This document shows, piece after piece, positions 53,061 through 63,586 of a DNA stretch of 64,000 nt. A program made the translations under genes and the position numbers. Under the pieces are notes generated by a model. It saw nothing but the letters and a program-made list of their open reading frames with translations, had not been told where the DNA came from and searched no databases. The DNA lies in the NCBI RefSeq assembly GCF_026151205.1, contig NC_087075.1, forward strand, positions 14,831,628 through 14,895,627. Reading direction: 5' to 3'. The first letter of the stretch is position 1. Each line of letters opens with the position of its first letter. This stretch comes from Bolinopsis microptera (lineage: Eukaryota > Ctenophora > Tentaculata > Lobata > Bolinopsidae).

Positions 53061-53856
53061 TCTTATATCACTTGTAATTAATACGCCGTGTATGAATCCC
53101 TCGAGACCTCATTCATGGTCAATATAATAGATAATGAACAAAAATGAATATATTATATCGTATAAATGATAGTGTAATACGAAAGTTTAGTATGATGGAT
53201 TGCACTACCCCGAGGCAGTACTCTGCATTAACGCCTTAAAATGTAAAATTACATTCCTTTATAAGCTATACACACAAACATAAATATAATAAACACTATT
53301 AGGAATGAAAATAGTTCTTATCTCTTACATTAATTTAGAACAGTAATACAGAGTCTGAAAGAATGTCCAGATATCTTAATCAGGAAAATGGCAGTGAAAT
53401 TGTTGGATGGCGTGTAGCATTGAAAAATACCTCGAAGATAGTCATATTCGTTCTGCGATAAAAGTTTTTGGTGTTTCGTTGCTGTACTTCCCGCAACTTT
53501 AATCACACCATTTATCAACACTTCCTAAACCTGGCAACGTAGCGACTGTGGTGTGGGGTATTCGATTCCAAATATGTCACGTGAACATCTAAACAGTTTG
53601 TAATTAGTTTTTAAGCACGATATAAACACCGAAATCAACTCCTGATATGCCTCAGAAGACTCTTTGTAATTTTTTGGCGTCGTCGATTAGCTGGCTGTTG
53701 TTTTCAAATTTTTTTCAGCATCGTGATTTTTCTTCAAATTTACACATGAGTAAAACGCAATTTGTCGCGGCGGCAAAATTTACCTGAACCTGGCCGTGGT
53801 TTCTGAGTGTGGCTTATTGATTAAATAAGACAGTCTTATAACAATTGTATTGTCAG
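53061..53856 (+). other. Unique-looking AT-rich stretch between minisatellite and exon B
   Basis: About 0.8 kb present in every unit (for example 2951-3747, 10102-10890, 60225-61027). No exon, RNA gene, inverted repeat or coding signal was recognised. The junction created when the unit was first duplicated must lie here or within the minisatellite, because this is where the gene order jumps from S1 domain 4 (exon H) back to the N-terminal linker (exon B). Confidence 0.6.
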
Positions 53857-53960
53857 AAAGAAAAAAGTAGAGCATATAGTCTCGGAAAAATCCATAGCCA
53901 AAATCTAAAGATGATTCTATTTCTGATCGAGGGAAAACCATTGGAAGATCTACATACAAG
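53857..53960 (+). CDS. PDCD11: Exon B: charged linker before S1 domain 1
   Basis: Consensus length 105 nt, 35 codons, phase 0 at both ends, between a TTTTCAG acceptor and a GTAAAC donor. It encodes a Lys- and Ser-rich segment (KEKVEHIF ... KKSKDDSISDLG) ending in LEDLTYK, which leads into S1 domain 1 in exon C. This matches the basic, low-complexity linker that precedes the first S1 domain in animal Rrp5/PDCD11. No Met start or FPRGG-type N-terminus is found upstream, so the true first exon is outside the unit. Equivalent positions: 3748, 10891, 18002, 25219, 32381, 39531, 46751, 61028. Confidence 0.75.
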
Positions 53961-56900
53961 GTAAACGATAAACACATTTATTGTTAATTTATAAGATTAC
54001 TAGTGTAACCCGGCCTACGTGCGGGATTTCACTGCCGCAGTTAAAAGGGTAGGAGTACTTACCCGCTTGAGTCAAAACCCGGATTAGGCGAGCAATTCTA
54101 TTCGGAGTGCCTCCGTATCCAATAGTAAATGCTTAAAAGATAGTAATTCTTAATGAATAATCAATAGAAATTAACACCGTTAACACCATGCACACACAGC
54201 CTATCATATTTGTGAACATGCATTACATTGTCGTAATGAAAGTATGATCTCCTCTCTACAGTCAAACAGACCGTTTTGAGCACTCCCTCCCCTAATAAGT
54301 TTATAGTATTTATGTGCCCATGTAATATAACGCCAATGTAATATATACGCTTACATATGCAGAGAGAGAGCTAGCCCCGGTAACTCTTGCCGTTCTTCTC
54401 AAGCCATTTTATGTAACATAATTTGTGGTACAAAACCATCAACTAAACCACTACCACGGGCCGATTTTATAAAATTTGCTTATTGCTTCGTCAGAGTGTT
54501 GTCGCACTATAACCGAAAAAACCATTCCCGAACTATTACCGTTTTTTTTTTTGTATAACCGTTCGAAATAACCACAGACACACAACACAGACACCAACAC
54601 AGACACACACACATTCTGTGTTATTAAGTTGATATACACTTCTATGACCTGACCTTTGTACGTCTCATTGGCACAAATCCAAAATAATCACTCTCTAACA
54701 ACTATTAATGTGGATATATTCTGTTTTTAGAACTGTCCCCTGGTATGCTGATGCGCGGAGTTTTTTTCTGAATGTGTGAGGTTGATGTGGGAGTGAACCT
54801 GCCCAATGGATTACGTGGCTATCAGAGGTAATGTGAATATGATTTTCTATGTTAGAATTGTATGTGTGGCAACAAATAAGCTTTTGACTTAGATCTAGCT
54901 AAGATAAAATATGTTTGAAAACAAATAAGTGCAATGTTAAATGCATACCGAAGAAAAATGAAATGAAGAAACTAGATTGTAGAAGTAATTTATATCAATA
55001 TTGAATTCTTGTGTTGAGCCATATCTAATTATATCATAGATATGATAGTACTTGATATCACGAGGAATTTAAACAGTGTTATCGAGAACAACGCTGAAGG
55101 TGACGAGGAAGCAGAAGGTTAAGAAGGTTATTTCCTCTGGTGTAAGATTGTTGAAGGAGAGAAATGTACTTGACAGAACGGTGGGCGTTAGAGTTCAAAC
55201 CACACTGTTCTATACTCAGAACTCAGAGATTCGATACTAAATTAATCATAACAATTTCCCTAACAGCCTCTTTTGAACATCAATTTATAATGTAAGCCAC
55301 CTATAACATAGTATCTCTATCTATAAGCTCCTGTACTTCCACTTAATTTCAGAACTAGACCTCTGTACGTTGTATCAGTTGGACAGTTCTATCCTGCTCG
55401 GTTTGTTGATGTAGTTACTGAGTGACAAGACACGCCACACTTCAACCTCACCACCAAACCGAGATAGTGAACGTTATCTGTCAGCACCAGGGATATCAAC
55501 AAGAATAATGTAGGTGATTTCATTCGATTTAAAGGACAAGTGACCAACCTTACTTCTTCATAAGAATAACTTTTTTAGTAGGAAATGTTTTTCAATGTTG
55601 CATTATTAGCCGAACCTTATTTCCGGTAGGTTTTTACATCTTAAAAGATACTTTTTAAATGATTGTGCCACTATTTAAACAAGAATACATTTTAGGATTA
55701 ATCTGATAGTTGAAGTTGTAACATAAAACAGGTGCAACAAGGAGTCAGCCAGAGTGTTGAAAGTACGGTACATGGTGAACGAGGGAGTCAAGGGAGTAAC
55801 AGCCTTCTCAACAAGAGGTGCAGTGCTCCTAAGAGTGTCTGATATTGTCCAGGGTGTTGGCCAATAAACGGTTAAACGATGGCAACCTTATTTTAGGTGA
55901 GGTTGTATAATTGTGCAGCCCCTGGGGATTATTAAATTTGTTTTTTATTTCTCTCCTATCCAGAGTTTGAGATTAATGAATACAATAATAAGTTTGACTT
56001 CATAATCTATAATCTCTGAAATTTCTGTGCAATTCTAAAAGAATTACGTGAGTTATTAAAGGGTCCGCGTATGGGCAGTTACTCTCTGGCCACGCTGTAT
56101 AATTGGGTAGCTCTGGCAGTTGTAGTCAGGGTCATACATTTATAATTATAATATTTTAATTTAGCAGGTATAAATTATTAATCATCTCTTATTAACTGTC
56201 TAATTAACACAGTCTAATAACACAGGACTGTACGCGGTAGGGATGAAAGCACTTTCGGAGAAAACAGTAACCCGTTCTCTTCTCTGACGCCAGTCACCAT
56301 GTACTATCACCGGTTAAGAAACAAGGCTGCTAACGGACTGAGATGTACCTTCCTTGGGGGTATACCTGTAAGGTACTCTTCCACTTAGGGACAGTTTCAT
56401 GGGGGTGATGCAACGTCAATAAGTCAGTATTCCATAAAAACCCCAAACTGACATTGACATTAATTGACATTAATGACATAATTGACATTAATTGACATTA
56501 ATTGACATTAATGGACATTAATTTGACATTAATTCGATAAATAGTCAAGATATCAACGTCCTATGTAAGTTAGATCGGTTCAAAAAAACAAAATGTCCTT
56601 TAAATAATTATGATAAGTTCTTATCTGTTGGATCCTTAGGTTCAAAGACCACCAAAAAAATTTCAAGCTTCCAACTCTTCCATCTTCGGTCCCCACCGCC
56701 ACGGCCCATATTTTATTGGTTTTTCTTATACAGGTAAATATCTCGAAATCGGGCCTTTTTTTTAGTATGAAGGAGTAATGTTAGCTGTTTTAAAATTCGT
56801 TTATTCAAAAATAAATGTCATGAAGGATTCGAGCTAGTTTTAATGTGGTTTTTAATTCTGATGATGTTTAGACACGCGCTTGATGGCCAAGCCCTTTAAG

Positions 56901-58774
56901 AAAATTAAATTTCGGAACCGATTATTTAGTTTTTATTGTTAATGATCTGAATTTTTTACACATTTCCATTTCATATGTGATAGTAGTGAATAAATTGAAT
57001 ATAAAACGTTCTAAAGTGCTAAAAATAGTAGAACTTCATTAATCTCTGGTAGTAAAATATCATGTCAATTAATGTCAGTATTCCAAAATTTTGTAACAAA
57101 ACTGACATTAAATTGACATTAATGACATTAATGACATTAATTGACAGTAATTGAAATTAATTGACGTTTGCATTCCCCCCGTTTGCTAGAGTAGGAACCG
57201 AACCGTCTAAGTTTTGGCTGCCCCCGGACCAGAAAAGACCGGATATTCCGGTTTGTCGCATTTGTTTCCGGGCCGAAACCGGGGTTAATAAGAAGAAGAT
57301 ATTTAAGGCTGCCGGAAATTGAGATTATCCTTGATTGTGGGTTTGTATCAATTAGAATATTAAAAGCCATGGTGGACACAATGAGGAAAGTGCTTACAGT
57401 CCGACTAACTGTGTTCACACGCCCTATATCAATATCAACCAAACTTCTGCGCTGTGAGCAGCAGTCACTTGTTGATATGCTTGCGAGCAGTGCAGAGGTC
57501 ACTGATTGATCTGCTGATGAGCAGAGCTAGAAACGAGTTGAATAAAAATCAAAACAATTGCAAAAGAATTCCACTGCGCCTTGCCTACACAAATGTACAA
57601 ATTGTCTTCATTAGTAAAGCCCAAAGACCACAGCCAGTGCAGCTCTTATAAGTTCGTGGCTCAATATAACCGAGGATAATGTCCCAAAGTTTTTAATGCA
57701 TGATGCCTTTGTTTTAAATCCTTACTGTAAGGGGAGTAGCAACGGTTTGTTTACCACAATAAAAGCAGGGACCCTCGGGCTCTGCTTGAAATGCTCATAA
57801 GTAAAGCATATATGGTAGCTGTTTTGACTCTAACCCCGCAAAAATCTCACATCAACAACGGGTCTTGAAACATTCGCTGACAGATAACAGGGCGACCGGG
57901 AGGCGTGGAATTACCGGTCACTGAGAGCAATGGACTGGATTGCCCCTTAGTAAGAAATTTGACAGAAATATTATAATTTTAGGAACCCTTAAAAAAGAAA
58001 TGTCCTGTTTGTAATATCCGGCCAAATATTTTGAAAGCCCGACCGAAACCGGAACCGGGAACCGGAGATTAAAGCCGAATAACCCGGCTTGGCGACCGAT
58101 TCAGCCGGATATCCGGGCAGTTCTATGCTAGAGGAGCTTTTTTCTACTATGGGTCATGAGATTATTCTTCTTCTGGCTATTAAATATATTTACTTGTTTA
58201 CTTAAAAACTTACTAGGTGTTATTTTATCGCGATGTTTCCTTTATTCACGAACTAAAGTAATCCCCGTTTGCCCCGTGAATATCTAACATGCTCCGTACA
58301 CCTAATACATCTGAAGGACATGTACAACAGTAAGAGTGTACTGGAGGTGTACCCTGCTAAACGCAAGTAGGCCCGCCAAGTCCTCCTCATTAACCCTGCA
58401 AACAAGGTGAGTTGTTACCCTGTCTTGAAGATGCTAAGGATCATTTTAGTAGATAAATTAAGGATTTACGTGATGATAGGACAGCAATTCTCTACTGTAG
58501 CTACCTCACATAGAAATATTTGTTAGATTTACAATCATAATGACACAGTGTAAATCATGTAATGTAACAGTGTAAATGTACAGTGTAAATCATTGCAAAT
58601 GTAACAGTGTTTAATGTTAACAGTGTTACAACTCTCAGACAGTGCTGTTGCGTACATTGAACTGCCATGAACCATGGAGACACCCCTGCATAACCAACTA
58701 AAGAAGGGGATGTGGTGAGGATGTGGAGGTGTCAGGGTTACTAAACGTGGGGTGTATTCTCGACTTGATGTACG
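53857..58774 (+). CDS. PDCD11: Rrp5/PDCD11 fragment copy 8, eight exons (described exon by exon below)
   Basis: Exons: B 53857-53960, C 54731-54827, D 55049-55126, E 55353-55510, F 55732-55896, G 56226-56368, A 58291-58406, H 58639-58774. Averaged over the nine copies the exons are 105, 100, 77, 156, 163, 143, 117 and 136 nt, about 332 codons, with phases that match at every internal junction. The product would be part of Rrp5/PDCD11, a nucleolar RNA-binding scaffold needed for 18S and 5.8S/25-28S rRNA processing, built from many S1 domains followed by a TPR-like C-terminal part. Only the N-terminal third of the S1 array is here. It shares the Arg variant (54755) and the TAA variant (55120) with copy 7. 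The acceptor before exon A reads AACAT. Confidence 0.82.
53961..54730 (+). other. B-C intron with microsatellite; no gene seen
   Basis: The first part contains a GC-richer block (CCCGCCTACGGCCGGG near the start, then GGGTAGGAGTAATTACCCGC) and the last part contains CTTCGTCAGAGTTTTGTCGG followed by a T-run, TTCGAAA and the CA-type microsatellite. This composition suggests an old interspersed repeat ending in a microsatellite tail, but no family could be named and no target duplication was found. The equivalent intron is present in all nine units. Confidence 0.45.
54570..54613 (+). repeat. (ACACACAG)n microsatellite, unit 8
   Basis: Three CAG steps kept, with extra C or A bases. Confidence 0.88.
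54731..54827 (+). CDS. PDCD11: Exon C: first strands of S1 domain 1
   Basis: Consensus 100 nt, phase 0 start and phase 1 end, TTTTTAG acceptor and GTAATG donor. Begins KLSPGMLMLGVV and continues to VVNLPNGLTGFI, the hallmark of the first S1 (OB-fold) domain of Rrp5: a Pro-Gly-Met turn, a Gly before the first strand and the LPNGL-GF motif. The join LTYK (exon B) to KLSPGM is as expected for the family. In three copies the codon for the Leu before GVV is CGC (Arg), including here at 54755. Confidence 0.88.
55049..55126 (+). CDS. PDCD11: Exon D: acidic insert inside S1 domain 1
   Basis: Consensus 77 nt, phase 1 start and phase 0 end. After completing the Gly codon from exon C it reads TDISEEFNSV, then an acidic tail rich in Glu and Asp (EGDEEAEGEE). 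In Rrp5 the segment after GF[V/I] begins T[E/D]I and is followed by a variable acidic or charged loop before the last strands of S1-1. This copy and the one at 47934-48009 have TAA in place of the GAA in the last codons (55120), a candidate true difference between units. Confidence 0.8.
55353..55510 (+). CDS. PDCD11: Exon E: end of S1 domain 1 and linker
   Basis: Consensus 156 nt, 52 codons, phase 0 at both ends, TTTCAG acceptor and GTAGGT donor. Reads ELDLCDVVSVGQFLSCSVV, then DKTRKLNLTTKPEIVN, which is the last strands of S1-1 (G-Q-F/L-x-C-x-V-V core and a basic K-L-x-L strand followed by P and VN), and ends QQDINKNM, the lead-in to S1 domain 2. The VN about ten residues before the next domain is a family-typical feature. 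Confidence 0.87.
55732..55896 (+). CDS. PDCD11: Exon F: S1 domain 2
   Basis: Consensus 163 nt, phase 0 start and phase 1 end, between AACAG and GTGAGG. Reads VLQGVIQSVEEYGYMVNVGV, then KGVTAFLNK and DIVRVVVNTVNDGNLIL. This is a textbook S1 fold: V-x-S-V-E-E-Y-G-Y-x-V in the first strands, G-V-x-A-F-L in the third, and a long final strand. The exon covers nearly the whole domain, and its end joins in frame to exon G. Confidence 0.9.
55897..56225 (+). other. F-G intron, nothing further recognised
   Basis: About 330 bp with a strong pyrimidine tract and AG near 55960 that would open onto GAGTTTGAGATT and stop at once. The segment with TCGCGTATGGGCAGTTACTT is well conserved between copies but shows no coding or structural signal. 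Confidence 0.6.
56226..56368 (+). CDS. PDCD11: Exon G: linker and start of S1 domain 3
   Basis: Consensus 143 nt, phase 1 start and phase 0 end. After LYAVGMKALSEKTVTTF it reads SSLTPGHLVNITVKKQ and NGLRCTFLGGIL. The donor was chosen as the GTAGG after GGTATCCTG because only this choice joins in frame to exon A and gives the family spacing FL-4 residues-G in S1-3; the earlier GTATCC would be out of frame. The preceding intron (F-G) contains an AG after a pyrimidine run near 55960, but it leads to a stop within five codons and is not used. Confidence 0.85.
56401..57180. mobile_element. GGGGG-end DNA transposon, copy 8
   Basis: Left flank damaged (ACAGTTTCAT), right flank GTTTGCT; inverted ends intact. 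Confidence 0.75.
57192..58125. mobile_element. hAT-like transposon, copy 8
   Basis: TGCTAGAG intact on both sides. From 58134 to the exon A acceptor only about 160 bp of AT-rich intron remain. Confidence 0.82.
58291..58406 (+). CDS. PDCD11: Exon A: second half of S1 domain 3
   Basis: Consensus 117 nt, 39 codons, phase 0 at both ends, CTAACAG acceptor and GTGAGT donor. Reads GSVHLIHLKDMYNSK, then AKRKLAARVLLINPENK. In Rrp5 the S1-3 domain has G-x-V-x-x-x-H-L at this point and then a final strand R-x-x-L-x-x-x-P. It is separated from exon G by about 1.9 kb that holds two transposons. Confidence 0.88.
58407..58638 (+). repeat. A-H intron with TGTAACAGTG short repeats
   Basis: The intron between exons A and H ends in about five tandem copies of a motif close to AAATGTAACAGTGT, partly spaced by AAATCATTG (58541-58629 here). 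Equivalents are at about 1259, 8465, 15561, 22729, 29893, 37060, 44252 and 51413. The array ends just upstream of the exon H acceptor. Confidence 0.75.
58639..58774 (+). CDS. PDCD11: Exon H: end of S1-3 and start of S1 domain 4
   Basis: Consensus 136 nt, phase 0 start and phase 1 end, CTCTCAG acceptor. Reads TVLLSTLNCH, YQLKKGDVVEDVEVVRV and TKRGVYVSLDD, that is the last strand of S1-3, a linker and the first strands of the degenerate S1-4. The proposed donor is GTCAGT, immediately where the 19-bp minisatellite starts; reading through instead gives Gly-Gln-stop. The next exon of the gene, which should start in phase 1, was not found before exon B of the following unit. Confidence 0.78.
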
Positions 58775-60224
58775 GTCAGTAGTCCTGTCTACTTCTAGTC
58801 AGTAGTCCCTAGTTTAGTCAGTAGCATTAGTTCAGTCAGTAGTCTGTAGTTCAGTCATAGTCTGTAGTTGTCAGTCAGTAGTCTGTTATTTCGTCCATAG
58901 TCTGTAGTTCAGTCAGTAGTCTGTACTTCAGTCAGTAGTCTGTTACATCAGTCATAGGTCTAGTAGTTCAGTCAGTAGTCTGTAGTCAGTCATAGTCGAC
59001 ATCAGTCAGTAGTCTGTACTTCTGTCAGTAGTCTGTAGTTCAGTCAGTAGTCCTGTAGTTCAGGTCAGTTAGTCGTACTTCAGTCAGTAGTCTGTACATT
59101 CAGATCAAGTAGTCGTGTACTTCAGTCAGTAGTCTGTAGTTCAGTCAGTATCTGTAGTTCAGTCAGTAAGTCCTGTACTCCAGTCAGTAGTCTGTACTTC
59201 AGTCAGTAGTCGTAGTTCAGATCAGTAGTCTGGTAGTTCAGTCAGTAGTCTGTACTTCAGTCGGTATCTGTACTTCAGTCAGTAGTCTGTAGTTTCAGTC
59301 AGTAAGTCTGTAGTTCACAGTAGTCTGTATTTCTGTCAGTAGGTCTGTAGTTCAGTCAGTAGTCTGTACTTCAGTCAGTAGTCTGTACTTCAGCAGTAGT
59401 CTGTACTTCAGTCAGTTAGTCTGTACTTTAGCAGTCGTAGTCTGAGTTCAGTCAGTAGTCTGGTACTTCATCAGTAGTCTGAACTTCAGACAGTAGTCTG
59501 GTACTTCAGTCCAGTAGTCTGTAGTTCAGTCAGTAAGTCTGTACTTTACATCAGTATTCTGTAGTTTAGTCAGGTAGCATGTAGTTCAGTCAGTAGTCTG
59601 TAGTTCAGTCATAGTCTGTAGTTTTCATCAGTAGTCTGTAGTTCAGTCAGTAGTCTGTAGTTTCAGTCAGTAGTCTGTACTTCAGACAGTAGGCTGTACG
59701 CTTCAGTCAGTAGTCTGTACTTTCAGTCAGTAGTCTTTACTTCACAGTCAGTAGACTGTACTTCAGCAGTAGTTCTGTAGTTCAGTCAGTATTCTGTACT
59801 TCAGTCAGTAGTCTGTAGTTTAGTCAGTAGCAATTATGTCATTCTAGTAGTCGTGTAGTTCAGTCTAGTAGTCTGTAGTTCAGTCAGTAGTCTGTAGTTT
59901 CAGTCAGTAGTCTTAGTCAGTCATTAGTCTGTTACATCAGTCATAGTCTGTACTTTCAGTCAGTATCTTGTACTTCAGTCAGTAGTCTGTAGTGCAGTCA
60001 GTAGTCTGTATTCAGTCAGTAGTCCTGTACTTCATCAGTAGTCTGTACTTCAGTTCAGTAGTCTGTAGTTTCAGTCAGTAGTCTTACTTCAGTCAGTAGT
60101 CCTGTACTTCAGTTATAGTATCCTGTCTTCAGTCAGTAGTCTGTAAGTTCATTCCAGTAGTCATTAGTTTTAGTCAGGTAGTCCTGTAGTTCAGTCAGTA
60201 GTCTGTAATTCAGTCTAGTCAGTC
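58775..60224 (+). repeat. 19-bp minisatellite, array 9
   Basis: Marker variants near 58823, 59577 and 59829 (the last damaged by an insertion). Confidence 0.95.
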
Positions 60225-61027
60225 TTTAATCACTTGTATTAATACTGCCGTGTTAGTGAACCCGAGACCCATGCTAGGGTCAATATGAATGATAATGAAC
60301 AAAAATGAATATGATTATATCGATAAAATGATAGTGAATAAAAAGTTTTTAGTTTATTGATGGATTGCACTAAAGACCCCCGAGGCAGTTACTCTGCATT
60401 AACGCCTAAAATGTTTAATTACAATCAATTTAAAGATATAAACACATACATAAATAGTAATAACGACATTAAGGGAATGAAAATAGTCATTATCTCTTAC
60501 ATTAATTTAGAACAGTACTAACCGAGTCTGAAAAGAATGTCACAAGATATCTTATCAGGAAAATGGCAGTGAAATTGTTTGATGGAGTGTAGCATTGTAA
60601 ATACCTCAAGATAAGTCATATTTCGTTCTGCGATTAAAAGTTTTGTGTTCGTTGCTGTACTTCCGCAACTTTAATCACAAACCGTTTATCCCACTTCCTA
60701 AACCTGGGCAACGTAATCGACTGTGGAGGTGTTGGTATTCTGATTACCAAATATGTCACGTGAACATCTAAAACAGGTTTGTAATTAGTTTAAGCACGAT
60801 ATTCAACACACCGAAATCATCTCCTTATATGCCTCAGATCAACTCTTTTGTAATTTTTGGCCTCGTCGATATCGGGCTGTTGATTTTCATTCAGCATCGT
60901 GTATTTTCTCAAAATTAACAACATGATAAACCAATTTGTCCGCGCCCAAAATTTACCTTAAACTGGGCCGTGGTTTCTGAGTGTGGATATATTGATAATA
61001 CAGAATTTCTTTAAAATTGTATTTCAG

Positions 61028-63551
61028 AAAGAAAAAGTAGAGCATATATTTCTCGGAAAAATCCATAGCCAAAAAAGTCTAAAGATGATTTCTATATCTG
61101 ATCTGGGAAAACATTGGAGATCTTACATACAAGGTAAACGATAAACCACATTTATTGTTAATTAATATAATATACTGAGTGTAACCCGCCTAACGTCCGG
61201 ATTTCACTGCCGCAGTTAAAGGGTAGGAGTAATTACCCGCTGAGTCAAACCGCGGATTAGGCGAGCAATTCTATTCGGAGTGCCCTCACGTATCCAATAT
61301 AGCTTAAAAGAAGTAATTCTTAATGAATAATCAATAGAAATTAAACCCTTAACACCATGGCAACCACAAACCAGCCTATCAAAGTTGTGAAACATGCATT
61401 ACATTGTCGTAGAAAGTAGGAACTCTCTCTACAGTCCAAACAGACCGTTTGAGCACTCACCTCCCCTTATAAGTTTATAGTAGCATATGACCATAGTAAT
61501 AATTGCATGTAATAATATACGCTAACATATCAAGAGAGAGCTAGCCCGTAACTCTTGCCGTTTCTTCGCAAAGCCATTTTATGTAACATATTTTTGGTAC
61601 AAAAACCATCAATTAAACCACTTCCCACCGGCCGAATTTTTTATAAATTTGCTTTATTGGCTTCGTCAATTTTGTCGCACTATACCGAAAAAACCAGTCC
61701 CCGTAACTATTACCGTTTTTTTTGTATGGGGGGGGGGTGGGAACCGTTCGAAAATACACACAGACACACACACAGACTCACACCCAGACAACAGCACACA
61801 ATCTGGTGTTATTAAGTTGAATAATACACTTGCAATGACCCTGACCTTTGATCGTCTAATTGCACAAATCCAATATCACTCCTCTAACAACATATAATGT
61901 GATTATTCCAGTTTTTAGAAACTGTCCCTGGTATGCTGATGCTCGGTTGTTGTTTCTGAAGTGGGTGTAGGTTGATGTGGAGTGAACCTCCCAATTGGGA
62001 TTGACTGCTTTTATCAGAGCAATGTGAATATGCTTTTCGATGTTAAATTGGAAGTGTGGCACAAAATAAGCTTTGATTAGGACTAGTTAAGATAAAATAT
62101 TTTGATAACAAATTAAGTGCAATGTTAAATGCATACCGAATGAAAAATGAAATGACGAAACTAGATGTAGAAAGTAATTTATATCAATAGTTGAATTCTT
62201 GTGTTGAGCCCTATCTAAATTATTATCATAATATGCTAGGTACTGATATCAGCGAGGAATTTTAACATGTATCGAGAACACAACGCTGAGGTGACGGAGA
62301 AGCAAAGTGAAGCGGTTTAGTTTTTTCCTCTGTTGTAGATTGAAGAAGAGAAATGTACTTACAGAACGGTGGGCCGTGAGAGTTCACACAACTGTTCTAT
62401 ACTCAAACTCAGAGATTCGATACAACTTAATAATAACAATTTCCTAACAGCCTTCATTTGAACTCAATTTTAATTGTAAGCACCTATAACATAGTAAGCT
62501 CTATCTTTTAAGCTGCCTGTAAAGTTCCACTTAATTTCAGAGAACTAGACCTCTGTGACTTTGTATCAGTGGACAGTTTCTTATCCAGCTCGGTTGTTGA
62601 ATGAGTACTGTTGACAAGACACGCAAACTCAAGCTCTCACCACCAAACCGGATATAGTGAACGGTGTTCTGTCAATTCTACAGGATATCAACAAGAATAT
62701 GGTAGGTGATTTTCATTCGATTTAAAGACTAGTGACCACCATTACCTCTCATACAGAATATCTTTTTAGTATGAAATGTTTCAATGTGCTTTATTACCGA
62801 ACTTATTTCCGTAGGTTTTCATCATAAAAAATACTTTAAATGATTGTGCCACTATTTTTAAACAAAAATACAGTTTTAAGGATTATCTGATAGTTTGATG
62901 TTGTAACATTAAAAACAGGTGCCACAAGGAGTCATCCAGAGTGTTGAAAGAGTACGGTACATGGTGAAAGCGTGGGAGTCAAGGAGTAAACGCCTCCTCA
63001 TCAAGAGTGCAGTGCCTCCTGAAGAAGTGTGATATTGTCCGGGTGGTGGTCATACGGTTAACGAGGCAACCTTATTTTTAGGTGAGGTGGGTTATAAATT
63101 GTGCAGCCACGGGATTTTTAATGGTTTTTATTCTCTCATCCAGAGTTTTTGAGATTGAATAATACAATAATAAGTTTGCTCATAGCATAATCTCTGAAAA
63201 TCTTCTGTGCAATTCTAAGAAGAATTACGTGAGTTATTAAAGGTCGCGTATGGCAGTTACTTCTGGGCCACTCTGTATAATTGGGTAGCTCTGCAGTGTA
63301 GTCAGGGTCATACATTATAATTAAAAATATATTTAATTTAGCAGGGAGATAAATTATTAATCATCTCTTATTAACTGTCTAATTAACACAGTCTAATTAA
63401 AACACAGGACTGTACGCCGGTAGGGATGAAACACTTTCGGGAAACAGTAACCACGTACTCTTATTCCTCTGGACGCCAGGTCCACCTGTTAATATCCACC
63501 GATTAAGAAACAGGCTGCTAACGACTGAGATACCTTCCTTGGGGTATCCTG
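61028..63551 (+). CDS. PDCD11: Rrp5/PDCD11 fragment copy 9, cut by window end
   Basis: Exons: B 61028-61133, C 61919-62019, D 62240-62314, E 62541-62701, F 62919-63081, G 63408-63551; A and H would lie beyond 64000. Exon C has the Leu (CTC) form. The donor of C reads GCAATG for GTAATG, a single substitution or read error. Confidence 0.8.
61754..61800 (+). repeat. (ACACACAG)n microsatellite, unit 9
   Basis: Preceded by a private G block (61728-61740) inserted between TTTGTAT and AACCGTTCG. Confidence 0.88.
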
Positions 63552-63586
63552 GTAGGGTACTCTTCCACTTAGGGACTGTTTTGGCT

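Noticed and set aside
55950-55985. Alternative acceptor after a pyrimidine tract, giving a short exon that ends FEIE then stop
   Set aside because: It stops within five codons and loses S1 domain 3. The exon G acceptor downstream gives in-frame, family-like sequence in all nine units.
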